Below are positions 25,341 to 37,745 of a DNA stretch of 64,000 nt, piece by piece (the stretch's first letter is position 1; each line of letters starts with the position of its first letter). The DNA is from Ignelater luminosus. Lineage: Eukaryota > Arthropoda > Insecta > Coleoptera > Elateridae. The translations under genes were made by a program, and so were the position numbers. The notes under the pieces are model-generated. The model made no database searches and was not told the origin of the DNA. It worked only from the letters and a program-made list of their open reading frames with translations. The stretch lies in assembly GCA_011009095.1 (NCBI GenBank), contig VTPC01090706.1, positions 39,659-103,658 on the forward strand. The letters are read 5' to 3'.

Positions 25341-25899
25341 GATAAGATTTTATTCATTTCATTAATTTTTTCGTTTATAACAACGAAGATAACTGTAGTA
25401 TGAGACATGAATCAATGGCATCTAATCTTCCATTACTCCTTAGATCAATCATCTCATTGTATCTTGCCGTTACTAGATTATCCAAACTTCTACTGATAGC
25501 TCATTTTGTAACTTAACCTGACAACTCTACTTACACGTATGTAGTATTATAAGCTTTCGATATTCTCTCACAGTGAATTCTATATACGTAACTACATTTC
25601 GGTACTATCAGAAACTCTATTTTTGTCTCACGAGCTTACCAGCGCATGGAACTCTTAAATTGCTTAAGCACCAAAAACAGAATGCTACTTACTATTATTG
25701 TTAAAATGAAAACCAAATGTAGATTTCGTTGGGGTTGTTTTAGAGTTCAACTCTTCATCGAATGTAACGACAAAATAAATTAAGTTTTTTGAAGTGCAAA
25801 TACATGTTCGATATGGGTGGTGCTCATTTTGAATTGAATCGCGGCAGCTGTTTGGAGACCCGGTGACAGCGTGCAATCTTGTGTTGCAAAATGCTAAAG
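25341..25899. other. Spacer, nothing identified
   Basis: AT-rich DNA between the tandem units and the antisense LINE remnant. A 63-residue minus-strand frame (25685-25876) has no recognisable motif. Confidence 0.4.
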
Positions 25900-27250
25900 C
25901 GGACGGGCGGACGATTCTTTGTGCTTGATATGAAGAAAGGCTTGGTAGTGTTTGTGTTTACCATTACGGAAAACCACGGTAAAACCTTACTAAGAGCAGA
26001 AGCTACAGGAAATAGTCTCTGAACTTCCCGAATTCGACCATAGTGCGAGTAACGCTAACTACGTTGCTTGATGTTTTTGGGCGGATAAATAAGTGAATTA
26101 TCTGTTTATAAGGAGTATCAAGCAGAATGTCCACCAACTCTAGCGTCAAGTTGTCGCACGTCTCATAGGAACGAAGGGAGGGTATTTGTGTTTTTATTTG
26201 GGTTTCCTTCTTGGAAGTGAAAGTGAGATTTTAAAGATCTCAAGGGCGTCCTTTTTGTTTTGTTCTACGCTCTGCTGAAGTATTGATCCCTTATAGATTC
26301 GAAGCACGCGTTTATAGAAGGAATTCCAATCCAATCACACATTTTCTTAGAAAGGTAGAAGAGTTCCCAGTGAAGGATTCTGCTGTGGCTAGATCTTTCC
26401 TTGTCAATTGTCAATTGGGAATCAAGTCAGTCACGGATGAATGAAGATTTTGTAAGTGTATAACAGCGTTCATGGATGGTAATGTCGTCACTGAGTCTGG
26501 GGGGCAAGTTGCTGAGCTACTAAACTATGTTCAGATAGTGCTTCAGAAGAAGTTGGAAGCTTGAGTGCCATATAGTTTCAGATGGACATTTCCTGGGTTA
26601 AATTTATTGTTATGTAGTTGCTGAGACGCAACATGATGAAGTTGTTTTTCTAATCGTTCAAGTTCTTTCGGCGCGGCAGAGTTTTGAGATGTTACTTACA
26701 AGATGGTGTTATCCGCAAATTCGAACAGGTGAGCGTGGTATGATAATCTTTAGCGTGGAAGATATCGTGACAATAGAGAATGAATAAGAAAATCAAAAGG
26801 ATGAACTTTTGAGGCACGACGGCTCTTGGCGGTCAATTAATCATACGTACTGTGTTGCGATACAAGTAGGTGCTGAACAAAGGACAAGTTACTTTAGCGG
26901 TATCAGTCTTGCAAAGGGGAGTGGGTACATATTGAACTGATCTTAAATGCAACTGTTGCCTATCTGATGCCTACAGTCTGCACAATGTTTAAGCTGTACA
27001 AAACTGACTGCTTTGCCCAAGTAGAGGCATATATTAGTCTAGATGCAATCACCGATCTGTAAATCTGCAACAGACAGTGCTACGGCCGAATGTTGCCAGT
27101 TAGGACAATGATCTAAAAAATGAAGTCCAAAAAGAGAATCTTTTTGGCAAATCGAGCACCCTTAAACAAGAGAGCAATTCGCTTTGCACTTCATTGATAG
27201 GATCAATGTAAACAGCCAACGAAGTCGGCTTTATTAGGATATTTGTTCGT
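25900..27250 (-). mobile_element. Decayed Jockey/CR1-like LINE remnant (RT region)
   Basis: Minus-strand reading, with frame changes, gives AVVPQKFILLIFLFILYCHDI at about 26830-26765, matching the GVPQGSILGPLLF…YINDI block of non-LTR reverse transcriptases. About 55 bases later LFEFADNTIL (about 26732-26702) corresponds to the catalytic YADD box with the second aspartate changed to asparagine. Flanking sequence is weakly compatible with the upstream palm and downstream thumb. It is heavily decayed and its ends are not defined. Confidence 0.55.
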
Positions 27251-27725
27251 ATGTATCTTCTAGAAATTCTTTTTATTTCTAACTAGAATCTTCTTTGTTT
27301 CGTTTCCTTACTTAGAAGATCAAACAACTGGTTTTAAAAATAGTAGAATTATTTGATCTTATGGTGCACATGTTGAGGTCTTTAACGTCTTTGATATTCG
27401 GCAGACTGAAAAACGAGAGAATACGCTTGACACCAGAATTGAAAGACACCCAGTATAAAAACTGTATTTAAGTTTGGTAATTACAAATTCATTCGATTAT
27501 TTAGGCAACTATGTCTTTACAAAAGGGTATGTGCGTATATATTGACAAAGCCACAACAAGAGGAAAAACCACATAAAGCAAAATCCCAGAACATTAAATC
27601 TCGCTAGAGCTAAAGGCGAGTTTGCTAATTAAAAAATGCTAGTTATTTATAATTATTTTGTTAGGATTTCCATTATAGAAAGAATTCAAATTAAGTAATA
27701 TTGTAATTTATAATTAATTGATTAT

Positions 27726-27748
27726 AACTACCACTAAAAGTGGTAGTT
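27726..27748. other. Perfect 9-base-pair hairpin
   Basis: AACTACCAC, loop TAAAA, GTGGTAGTT, followed by a T run. It stands alone in AT-rich DNA. It could be chance, or a folded remnant of a small transposon. No function is inferred. Confidence 0.5.
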
Positions 27749-28610
27749 TTTAAAATGAACTTCTTTAGGATATCCATAAAAAACGTATTTTATAACAACT
27801 GTAGTGTTTCATGTATTCAGTATTATAAAAAATGAGACGATACAAGGTGTGATAATGAAAAATAGTATGACGTTTTACCTACAACTTACAAACCTAATGA
27901 TCATTTATTAAAACTGAATCATACAAGTAATCAGTGAACGATTCACTAATGTTTAAATGAATAATGCTCGTTAAAATGAAAAATATTCCGCGATTTAATT
28001 AAAAGTAAGTCGTGTACGCAAAGAATTTCAAGAACACTAATTATTATAATATTTTTTAAATCACCTAATTAATAACAGCTGTTTGCAAATTACCTTAAAG
28101 AACGATAACTATCTATTTCTCATAAATCATTTCTGATGTTATAAAATTGATTATTCTACAGTGAAAGTATTTTCGCCACCAATTAATAGTAAATTAAATG
28201 CAAATCGGAAGGATCTTAATCGCCTATTAAAAGAAAAAAAAACGTTATTTTGAGTATATTTGCTAAATCATTACTCTGGAAGGGAATGCGCCACTAAAAA
28301 AGTTCAAAGCGCTACTTATTTCTTAAAAGGGATGTAACTTCGAAGGGACATAATCGGATTTTATGTTAGATACAAAATTAGCTTGTAATTTTCTATGGAA
28401 ATGTGAATTTATAAGTACTACATTAGCATGCAAGTATGAGATAAAACAATCAAATTGCAATATAGGTAGGGTAATTGTTGTTATATTATTATATAATTTT
28501 TGGTCTCAGATGTTTATTACAAGTTCCATATTGGAAATTCAAACTTTGAAATGGCCTCATAAATATGGCGATTCTAATATTAAAATCTCCATTATCTTAG
28601 CACTATAACA
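27749..28610. other. AT-rich spacer, nothing identified
   Basis: Simple AT-rich sequence. The plus-strand frame 28363-28608 (81 residues) shows no domain or codon bias I would trust. Confidence 0.4.
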
Positions 28611-28619
28611 TACAGGGTT

Positions 28620-29250
28620 GTTCTAGAGGTCTGAACATAAATTCAAGAGCCAGCATATGTCGACCATACAAAAAAGTATTTTTATTCAAATTACCAACAA
28701 AATAAACTAAGGCAATAATACAAAATCTGCATAGAAGAGAAAATTTAGAACAATATCAAAATTAAGTTGGACAATTTACATAAATTTAGCGCATTACAAC
28801 ACAACCGCTGGGACACTACATCACTGTTTTTAGTGAAGACCATCAGCACCACTCGGGAAAAAGTCAACTCCGTGTGCGACCACATTCTCAAGAAAAGGAA
28901 GAAGGAGACTATTGGAAACACGCTCTGGGAGTTCTTCCGGAGGAAAAAGCCAGCCTTGGATCTTATTTACCAAAACTTTGCAAGCTTCAGTAAAACAAGG
29001 GCAGTCATAGATTCTATGGTGCGGGTCATCAAGAATCCCACCACAGGAAAAACATTCCCATTTTTATCTATGCCAATTAGACGCATACGTACCTCAAAAT
29101 GTCCATGCCCAGTCCACATCTGTGTAATTTCGTAGTTTAAAGAAGTCAGTTCCTCCGGAAACATCAGAACTAAAGAAAAATTTTTTCCTTCGTAGCAGTC
29201 TCCCACGTTTGTTGCAAGACGTAACAAATCCTTATATTCGTGATTCATGG
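28620..29250 (-). mobile_element. 3' end of an R1/Jockey-type LINE, minus strand
   Basis: The minus-strand frame from 29248 contains YEITQMWTGHGHFEVRMRLIGI, matching the conserved LTQ-LLTGHG-F--YLHR-GI block at the end of R1/Jockey/LOA ORF2. Near 29050 the frame shifts. The adjoining frame then reads CGGILDDPHHRIYDCPCF, the Cys/His cluster that closes these proteins (normally C-x-C/x-H-x-C), and continues through EELPERVSNSLLL to a TAA at 28832-28830. The remaining bases to about 28620 would be the 3' untranslated tail. It is 5'-truncated, as is usual for LINE copies. Confidence 0.7.
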
Positions 29251-32200
29251 AATCATAATGTCCTCTCCTCCTATCATTTTTTCATCAAAACGGAAGACTT
29301 AGTTCTCGTTTTAATCGCTTAATGCGCAGATTCCTCTGAAGTTTGCAAGAAATTCAGTTGCATCTGAAAACAGATCGATAGCTTCTTATACAGGGTGTCT
29401 GCCAATTTGACCATTAAGTTTTTATCACGTATCAGTTGATTTAAAATAAAGCAAAAGGTCTTTATAAACCTATATCCGATTTTCCTTCCTTCCCTAGCTA
29501 TAGCTCTTCAAAGGTGACAAGTGAAGATAAGTTTTCTTTCTTTGAAACAATTTTTGAACCATTAAAGAAACGCTCACCAATTTTAGTATAGTTGTCGAGA
29601 TGACTTTAATGAACACTTCTAAAAGTTTAACAATTGAATTTTAGCAAAAGAGATAAAGCATGTTTAGTGTTACTCAGCTCATCTGACGACCTTGTGTCAT
29701 CATAAATGTTATTTATAAGAGTCAGACTGTCTCAATGTTTTATTTACATCTCCATTACAATCTAGCTACTGAGTGTACGACTTTAGTTATGTTCTTTGTT
29801 TTTTTACCTTTAGCTTTATTTCTGAAACCGTCTCTTATGCTATACCGCAAAATGTCGAGATCACGTCAAGGTCTAAGTTTGGAAACCCATCCAGTCATTG
29901 AGTCTAGCTACTTAATATCTTTATCTGTTGCTGGAAACCTAGGTATTCTACAAACTATCAGCTTAAATCTTGGTAACACGAAATTAAATGTTTCACATGT
30001 TTTTTTGCATAGAAGTTTTAAAACACGAGATTAAAACATTTAAGGCTTTTGCTGAGATTAGCTTTCGTACACTAATACCACGTACCTTTACACCTACGAT
30101 AGATGAGGATGCGAATAAGTAAGTAAGTGTAATACCACGTTTGACTCTCCGTTTTCTAGATACCAAAGCTCAAATATCTCTCATATTGAACACTATAAAC
30201 AGCCTGTTTAATTCAATGGTGTTTAAACCCTGGCCAATCCTAAAGGCAACTGGGCTCTTGAAAAAATCTAGATCTCCTGATGGCCTAGTTCATTCGAATC
30301 TCTGTCACTTTTAAACTAATTTGCTTTAGTTTAAGAATAGTTTAAACTCAGGGTATTACTGAATAATTGTTATAAACTTTCAACATGTAAAATGTGTAAA
30401 AAGGGACAAAAAACATTTACTGTGGTGTTCTAGTCTTTCGGCTGCTTTAATCATATGCTTCGAGGGATACTAGAAGAATACGTTTTTCTATGCTAGATTG
30501 GGAACTGTTATATTCAAACAATGAAACCTACTTTTCTAAGCACAGATGGATTGGCAAATGTTTCATTGTAAGAAACAGTTAGTTCTTAAATGATCTTGAG
30601 TAACAAAAGTTTACGTGCAAGAATAAAAAAAAACTATCTTCAAAAAGGAAAACTTTCCATCATGTCTTACATTACCTTTGTTTGTAGAAAATGTAGTGAC
30701 TATACTTTAGGCTGATAGTAGTAATCCGGTAGAGAAGATAGATAAGATACCAAAGTGTTAAAAGAATCTTTGTACAGAATATGAAGAGATGGTAAGCAGG
30801 TTACAGTCTATGATCATGAGAAGCCTAATAATGTATGTACTTATGTACCTAAAAAGAAGAAAAGAAGGTTATTGTGCATCATTCTTCCGTTTATCTGCGA
30901 ACAGGACTCTTTGTTAAAGGTGATGATAAGAATACAATAATAAGCAATGAAACCCAAAATTGCAGTTCTGGTATTCATCTGCATAACTAAGGAAAACCAC
31001 AAGCAATCTTAAAGGAGAACAGTGGATCCGGTAATTTGCATTTGGACCTATGGAAGTGCCGTATCTTTTACTAGACGTTTGCGATTTCCCTGTTATACGT
31101 ATTTGTATTATGCGGGTTCGGTAAATGTAAGTACAGTTTAAGGTAGACGCCGGACCACCAGAAGTTCCAAAGGCACTTCTATTTAGAGAAATCGTTTTGG
31201 CAAATTATATTTCGCTGTTTGGTGATCCGATAGTCTCAAAGCAGAAAAGACTAAGAATCTGGTTTAAGTTCCAGTCGCTGACTGAACGTAGATCTTTTGG
31301 TCAGTAGCCTCACTCAACTAATTGAACCACAAGTTAATTTATTGGTAAATTTGTTTTGTCAAAAAAGTCTTCAGTTTACTAAATACAAAAATATTCGACT
31401 TTCTTTAAATAAAGATTTTTTCGAAGTGTTAAAGAACGCTTTTTTATGGAAGGCCTACTTGGTTTTGATATTATTGAATAGTTTGTTAAAAATGCTTTCT
31501 GATTATATAAACTTCTACATATTCTTTTGTTTAGAGAAGATATTAAGTAAAAGCCTTTTTCCAAGCAAAAGTCATCTTAAATGGATGTACTTGGTTTTGA
31601 AATTTAACAAATAGTAGCCAATACTTTATATGTTCTATAAATATTTAAGTAATGTAGTTATTTATTAAAATCGGGCCTTTAGTGAGGTAACATTAAAAAA
31701 GTAATTGCAATATTATACTGCAGAGTTCTGGAAACAACGATGACGGAGGCGTAGTGTTGTCTGCTAAATGAGAGTTTGATACATTTGTCTAAGAAGGAGA
31801 AAATGGGCAATAATAGTAAGAGTAGAATCGAACTTTGGAAGAATTTTTAAAGTACTTTTACCAGGTGTTAGGTTAGGTTAGAAATGAAACTGTAGATCTT
31901 ATTTGCAAACTAATGAAGGACATTCACCTTAGTATTGAGCAACTGTTGAAAAAGCTTCTTGTGTAGAACCTTATGGAAAAAAAGGTGGTGAGCACACATC
32001 ATTCTGCATTAAGATCTTTATTTCTCTAGAATGCCTTGTTTGAGACTTTAAAGAGTAGTAGAAGGTAGAGTCGTGAGCATAACATAAGACATTGTTTGAA
32101 GATTCATCTATTATTTCCTAATCATCTTTTTATTATACCAAGAAAATGAGGAAGGCAATAAAAATTTACAACCATTCTAATGACATTTATCGTGACACTT

Positions 32201-34739
32201 TCCGCCACTTGAAAGCAAATCTGCATGACGATTACGTAAATTTCTTCTTCTTCCATTTTCATCAATTCCATCTAACAAAATTAAGCTCTCAGATTTTTTC
32301 CACAGCAAACGTCAAATTTCCTGTTTGAGGTATCAGCGCACCACCAAGAATCCAGAAGCTGCAATCTAGAACGCCAGCTGGATATTATAGGAGGGTTGCC
32401 TAGTGATGGGTTGCGCACACTAGCAGTAGGAGTGGATGCAAGACAGGCTTGCCGTTTTCTACCAGATTGATCACACTAGACATCACATACTTTCTTCTCA
32501 TTTTATTACGTTCAGCGACTGTAGCGTTGTGTTCTTTAACACAAGTTGAAATCTGCTCTTTTCTCGCAGACAAAGAGAGTATATTCTACATTGGTCGCTG
32601 CTGCTTTGGATGAGGTATACCGTGGTGCTTTAATCTCCCGAAGAAGCTTCTTAAAAAATAAGCAAAACATTGAGTATAGTTTCTCTTAACAATAACGTGT
32701 CTTAATTCCTAAAGACATCGCTTTATTACAAAACTATTAACTCTTATTAACGTTAAGTGGTTTTTAATTGGTTTTTCATGCAATTAATATATATTGTTGA
32801 TTTTATGGTAATAAGCAGATTAAATTCATAATCGAAACAGTTCCAACACAATTGAGCTGACTAACTTGCATTTACGGTTTTTATCTACCGAAAACAACAT
32901 TCTTCTATGTACAACTGGAAATCTTGAAACCTGTTATCAGACAGTGTAAGGCAAAGGAATCGATAATATTTTAAATAATTAATTTGTCAATATCACTAAA
33001 TTTCAAGCTAATTTATGGAAACAAAGAACAAAGCACGTTCAGTTTTTCCATAACTGGAGGAAGAGCTTCAGCTATGCTAGAGACAAAACTGTTTCTTTTA
33101 TTTTTTGTTCCATTTCAATTGTTGCCTCTCTACTGACCATACTTAATTTGCATATTCTTTTACCTGTTACCTTAGAAGCCTCTCCCCTATGCTAGACGCA
33201 CATAGCCTACGTAGAACTTACATTGGTGAAGCTAGGTATGTCCAACTTTCTTAACTAAAACTTATTTAACTTAAGATTCTCAAAACAATAATAATTAACT
33301 ATACGCTTAGGGAAAAACCCATTCACTATGTAAAGTAAACATTTTGCAACCATTTGTAAAAAAATTCTTCGGCGTCCATACATAGTACTATTTCAAAACC
33401 CGAAGAGACTTTCAAAATTCTTAAAGAATATTTTTCATCTTTGCATTCTTGTATGCAATGGCAAGTAGTTTTCTCCATGATCAACACTTAATTTTCTATA
33501 GCAGATTAAAAGCTCTTATCTGTAATCCTTGATCTGTCATAGTGAATTGGCCACTGATTACCTAGGACAGAAAACTTCTCGACATAGGGAATGCAAGTTA
33601 GATTAAGGTCCTCCTACAATTTTTTGGTATCACAAATCCTTATTAGAGAAAGCCATAGGACATTGAATTCTGGTTGTTCTAAATCAACTTTTAATTGTAC
33701 AGAGTTCTCTATAGCTAAAACACTTAACGAAGAAAAAAGAAAGAAAAATGTATGACATTTTGATAAATAATTATAATATACCTGCACTAAATTTTAAATG
33801 ATGCTAACTCCGTAACATAGAGGAATCGACTATAGGTTACATTTAGAACAATAGCTTTCCAATTAGTTAGTTTATTAAAACTTTCTTACAAACGGTTGTA
33901 CCTAATAGGCACAGCTAAAAAACAATAAATTAGCTCGAACCGTAAGTTTTAACTGTCTAACCAACAACTAGTTATTGTGGGTGAGTAAATAGTAACTCAA
34001 GACACTAATTAAAAGAGAATGGTATCGATTAAAGACTGTAACGATTTAAAAACAAAAGATAGTAAATTTCTTTTAACGTCATTCATTTACGTACTTTGTT
34101 TTCATACCATGAGATCTTTTAAATTTCGTGACCTGCTGCCACTTCACGTATTCTGCTTAATTCTAAAAGTCATTATTATTTCATATACTAGATAGAACAA
34201 ACACAATTTTTTTTATCTAACTAAACAAAAGAAAACCTACAAAAATTAAAACGAGTTGTTTCTAAATACAATGAAAATCGAAATTTTTGTTCCTTCCGTA
34301 ATACCACATTTAAGCCTTTAATACCTACTAATCATAAACACTGCGTTCCTCATGGATGATAAAAATGAAAAAGAAACAAAAAATATTATTATAACGGTTA
34401 AAAGAGAAATTAATAATAAAAAGATTTTATTTATCTCAATGGATTTGTTGTTGATGTGGATAGGCTATGCACAAAACTTAACGTCAAATTTGTTGACAGT
34501 GACGTTGATCCATTCATTTCAAATTTAAATTATGCCAAGACATAAGTTCGTTTTTCTATGGCCAGCTGTCATGAACTTTTTTGTTGATCATATGGTATAA
34601 TATATCGATTATAAAACTAAAACGGTTTGTCACAACGTTATTAAAATTTTTCCGTTCAAATAAACACCGAGATATATCGAGACGAGTTACCCCGTTCCCG
34701 TATTCATTTTTTCTTTTTAGCCGTGCTCAATAGCCCATT
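29251..34739. other. 5.5 kb with no identified gene
   Basis: AT-rich DNA with scattered short frames (for example 29735-30034, 31297-31614 and 32146-32328), none with a recognisable motif. A slightly GC-richer patch at 32330-32480 is unidentified. ACAGGGTG-type words at 28612 and 29390 bracket the LINE end to the left. I found no tRNA or rRNA. Confidence 0.45.
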
Positions 34740-35114
34740 GCGCAATTCCACTTCAAGGGTTAGTTGATACAATTGAGGACCACTCATCTATTCTACGGTG
34801 GGGGTGTAGGCCCGGCTCAGCCTCGTTCTGATCTATCTACCCCTCGAAGGCTTCGGTCCCTCGCGCAAGCTGTAATTCTTCTCTCCTCCAGGCAGGTATT
34901 TGAGCCTGAGCTTTCTCATACCAGACATACTCTACAGCCGTCTCGCTAGTACAGACAAATTAACCGGAATAAGTGTGGGTTCTCGCCGTCCAGAACGATA
35001 GTTTGCAGCATCATTTTTTGCGAACCAGTTCTACCGATCGCAAAGTGTTTTTCAAATTGTAATAAGTAGGTCTGAAAGCTTTTGAGGTGCCCATATTCCA
35101 ACCCGTCCGTTCCA

Positions 35115-35300
35115 AACTTCTATTTGTAGTTACAAGCACTATTTATCCGACATCTTCGCTATCCGTAGAGTGATCTGTTGTTGCTGGTAAGTTTCGTCCC
35201 AAACCTCCAATCGTAGCCCGATTGATGCTACTGTGAATAAAGTTAGCTAGTTTCTATCGAGCTACAAGCACCATTTGCCCGGCATGGTCACTGGCCCAAG
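35115..35300. repeat. Two tandem copies of an about 131-base unit
   Basis: GTTACAAGCACTATTTATCC.GACAT (from about 35130) recurs as GCTACAAGCACCATTTGCCC.GGCAT (from about 35261), with TTTCTAT-type sequence before each. The repeat belongs to the GC-richer mosaic. Confidence 0.55.
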
Positions 35301-36598
35301 AGAATTGTATCTACCTCAGGATGGTACCTAACCCGATTCCGTTCGTAGAGCATTTAATCCAATCCGCTTGCACTTTAAATACAATAAACAAATTGGCACC
35401 GTTTGGAAGTTTTATTTCTGTAAGTTTTCCTGCTTTAAATCTGTTTCAGCCAATCGATCCTTGGATAACCGTGTCTGCACAGCAGCTACCCGCGAGCCCT
35501 CGTCTAACAGAACCAAAAAAGAGGAGAAAGAGTAAACCCTCTAACTAAATCTGACGCCCGAAGTATTTCAACTCTAGGACCGCACCGACTCAAAGACACC
35601 GTTACGAAAAAGAAAATACGACATAAGCTGCGTTCAACCACCAACTTGATATTGAGAGGCTATAAGCTCCTAAAGTCTGCGTTTCCTTTGGAAGACAGAG
35701 ATTAAATCACTGAATGATGAAGATGATCCAATGAAGATACACACTCTACTCCTGGTTCAATATTCCCAAAATTTGAGACCCTCGTCGCACGATGATCAGA
35801 GACTTTATTCGACCAGTCGACACCGTGCTCAGCCGTAGACAAAGAGAGGGAATGTTTGAGAGCCTAGACTATGTCTCGCCACAAAATCAATTGACCCAAG
35901 TTTCATTTTCTACGGTTTTCAGCACTATGCTTCTACTACAAGAATTATTATTGCTTAACCCCTTTCCCAAAAAAAATTCTTTCTAAAGCCTCGATCAATA
36001 TCAATCATCAACATCTAATAAAAAAATTATTTTTTCCAACAACCAACATCGACCATCAAATTCATCAATCAAGAAAATTACTAAGCCGCCGTCCATTGCC
36101 ATCAAGATTTAACATCTACAATAATCGTCCACCATCAACTTGTAACTCCCTCTTTATTTTACGTTTATGGACAACTCGATCTCCTTTAACCGTCATTCTA
36201 ACTTCAACATCTTTATATCGTTACCAACATCATCGCATTCAGAACTTCGGATAACTGCTTGGAGATCTCACTTCCATATAACTGCAGTGTTTACCTGTAT
36301 CCGCTAATCTCACCATCTGACAGAAAAGAATCTGCAAGTAGTTTTTAAAGCAACTCACAATTTCTCTCTGGAAATGAGGAATCAACTATAAAGATAATAA
36401 TGATCTAAATCACAAACACTCCGGTCTTGAACGCGAAGCGAGGCAGTCGACCCTGGGATCTGAGAACACGCGTGGCGCACCGGCGCTGAAAAGTACGGGA
36501 ACATTCAACAGTCGGCTACCACACTCCACCAACGGATCCTGTGAATGGGGGGCACAGGGCTGGACCCACATCCACCAACAACTGGGCGGCTTAAAGCC

Positions 36599-36776
36599 GT
36601 AGAGATCTCACAAACACTCATGACCACGGCGCAAAAGACTAAAATTCGTTCCTTTACTCCTTCCACGCTAAGTAATATGCATTCGTGAACTTTCATTCGT
36701 TTGCCAGTTGCTTTTCCCCAGTTTTAATTCCGCCTTCGCGCAGCAGCATGGTCATGAGTGTTTGCGAGATCTCTAC
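36599..36776. repeat. 28-base inverted repeat with 122-base loop
   Basis: The arm at 36599-36626 (GTAGAGATCTCACAAACACT…) is the reverse complement of 36749-36776 with a single mismatch. Within the left flank, GGCTTAAAGCC is a further small palindrome. A strong long-stem hairpin could form. It may be a foldback junction from an inverted duplication inside the mosaic or a structured leader. I cannot tell which. Confidence 0.85.
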
Positions 36777-37745
36777 TACCGCACCACTCCACAACGACCG
36801 TCGGATTTCAAGAATTTGGGCGTTTGAGGACCGCGACCGCCACATACTTTAACCCACATCACCATTCCAAAGCCTGCGTAGGGGCGTAAGCCCGGACACC
36901 ACCTCATCTCAACCTCCTCCGATCTGTCTCGGGTAGCTACCGAAACAGTGATCACCACCTTCCTTTCCTACCCAAGTCCCTGAGCCCGAAGCTTTTCAGA
37001 GTACCAACTCAACGTTCTCTCCCAACAACCAACCATCTATCCCTCCCATATTAACACCCCCGCGGGGGGAACTGCCGGAGTTGTGATTCTAAAAAAAACC
37101 CTTTTTCGTAACCAGATCCTAAAAACCACCATCTAAACAACATTCCTGCCAATCCCTGCTTCCACTTTGAAACGGGGCAACTACCAATATCGACGAGGGC
37201 AATCGCCAACATCGACGAGAGCAACCACCAACGAAGAGGCGACCACTACCACCACCATCACCACCGCGTACGGCGCCAGCTGCTACCGATATCACCAATA
37301 CGAGCCAACGCGTTCCAATCCACCAAATCCACATTCTCCAGGCCACAGAGAAATTAAGCTTTCTCCAGCCAGCCACCTTCGGTGGCATTTAGCGTTGAAC
37401 AGCATACCCACAATATTATTGGTCGTTCACTAACAATAACCAAAGGAAAAAGAAACTAAAATGTGTAAACCGACCGAACCGTTCCCGTTATTTATACACA
37501 CTGATACCTCCATCACCCGACCGATATCGTTACACAAATACTTCAATCCACCAATCCTCACCTTCACCAACACTAATTCGCAAACGTTCCACCACCATTA
37601 TTGCCTGCATCCATCTTAGATACAGCTCCCGCGTGACTTAAAAATTGCAAGCTTGAGTAACGTGTCAATACTTAATCGGCAAGCGATAGCTTGAAACTAA
37701 GTCTTGTTTAGTTTTGTTGAATAAACCACAATTCAATCTGCATCA

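Larger units (their letters stand above)
34740..37745 (+). mobile_element. GC- and C-rich mosaic, possible old LTR-type element
   Basis: The block has sharp compositional edges against its AT-rich neighbours and a strand bias (C and A over G) through 36000-37600. Parts that suggest an LTR element, each weak alone, are: a primer-site-like ATTGGCACCG after AATAAACAA at about 35380; a purine run next to TGCCGGAGTTGTG at about 37066-37080, as at a polypurine tract/LTR junction; and an AATAAA-containing end near 37720-37740. Diverged direct repeats at about 34794-34930 and 36869-37000 fit LTR copies or a duplication. No gag or pol sequence is readable. It is broken and old, and the family is not established. 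Confidence 0.3.

Noticed and set aside
30260-30310. tRNA-like A-box TGGCCTAGT near a TTCGAATC word
   Set aside because: The two boxes are far too close together and no cloverleaf can be drawn.
30780-31000. YVPKKKKR and KPKIAV-like words suggesting a piggyBac transposase
   Set aside because: Only two short words match, in different frames. No catalytic aspartates, ends or TTAA duplication could be found.
31865-31885. GGTTAGGTTAG, similar to the insect telomere repeat TTAGG
   Set aside because: Only about two and a half units; too short to be more than chance or a tiny insertion.
37225-37265. ACC/CAC trinucleotide-rich frame in the GC-rich mosaic, considered as coding
   Set aside because: Simple-sequence composition explains the open frame; both strands are open and no motif is present.
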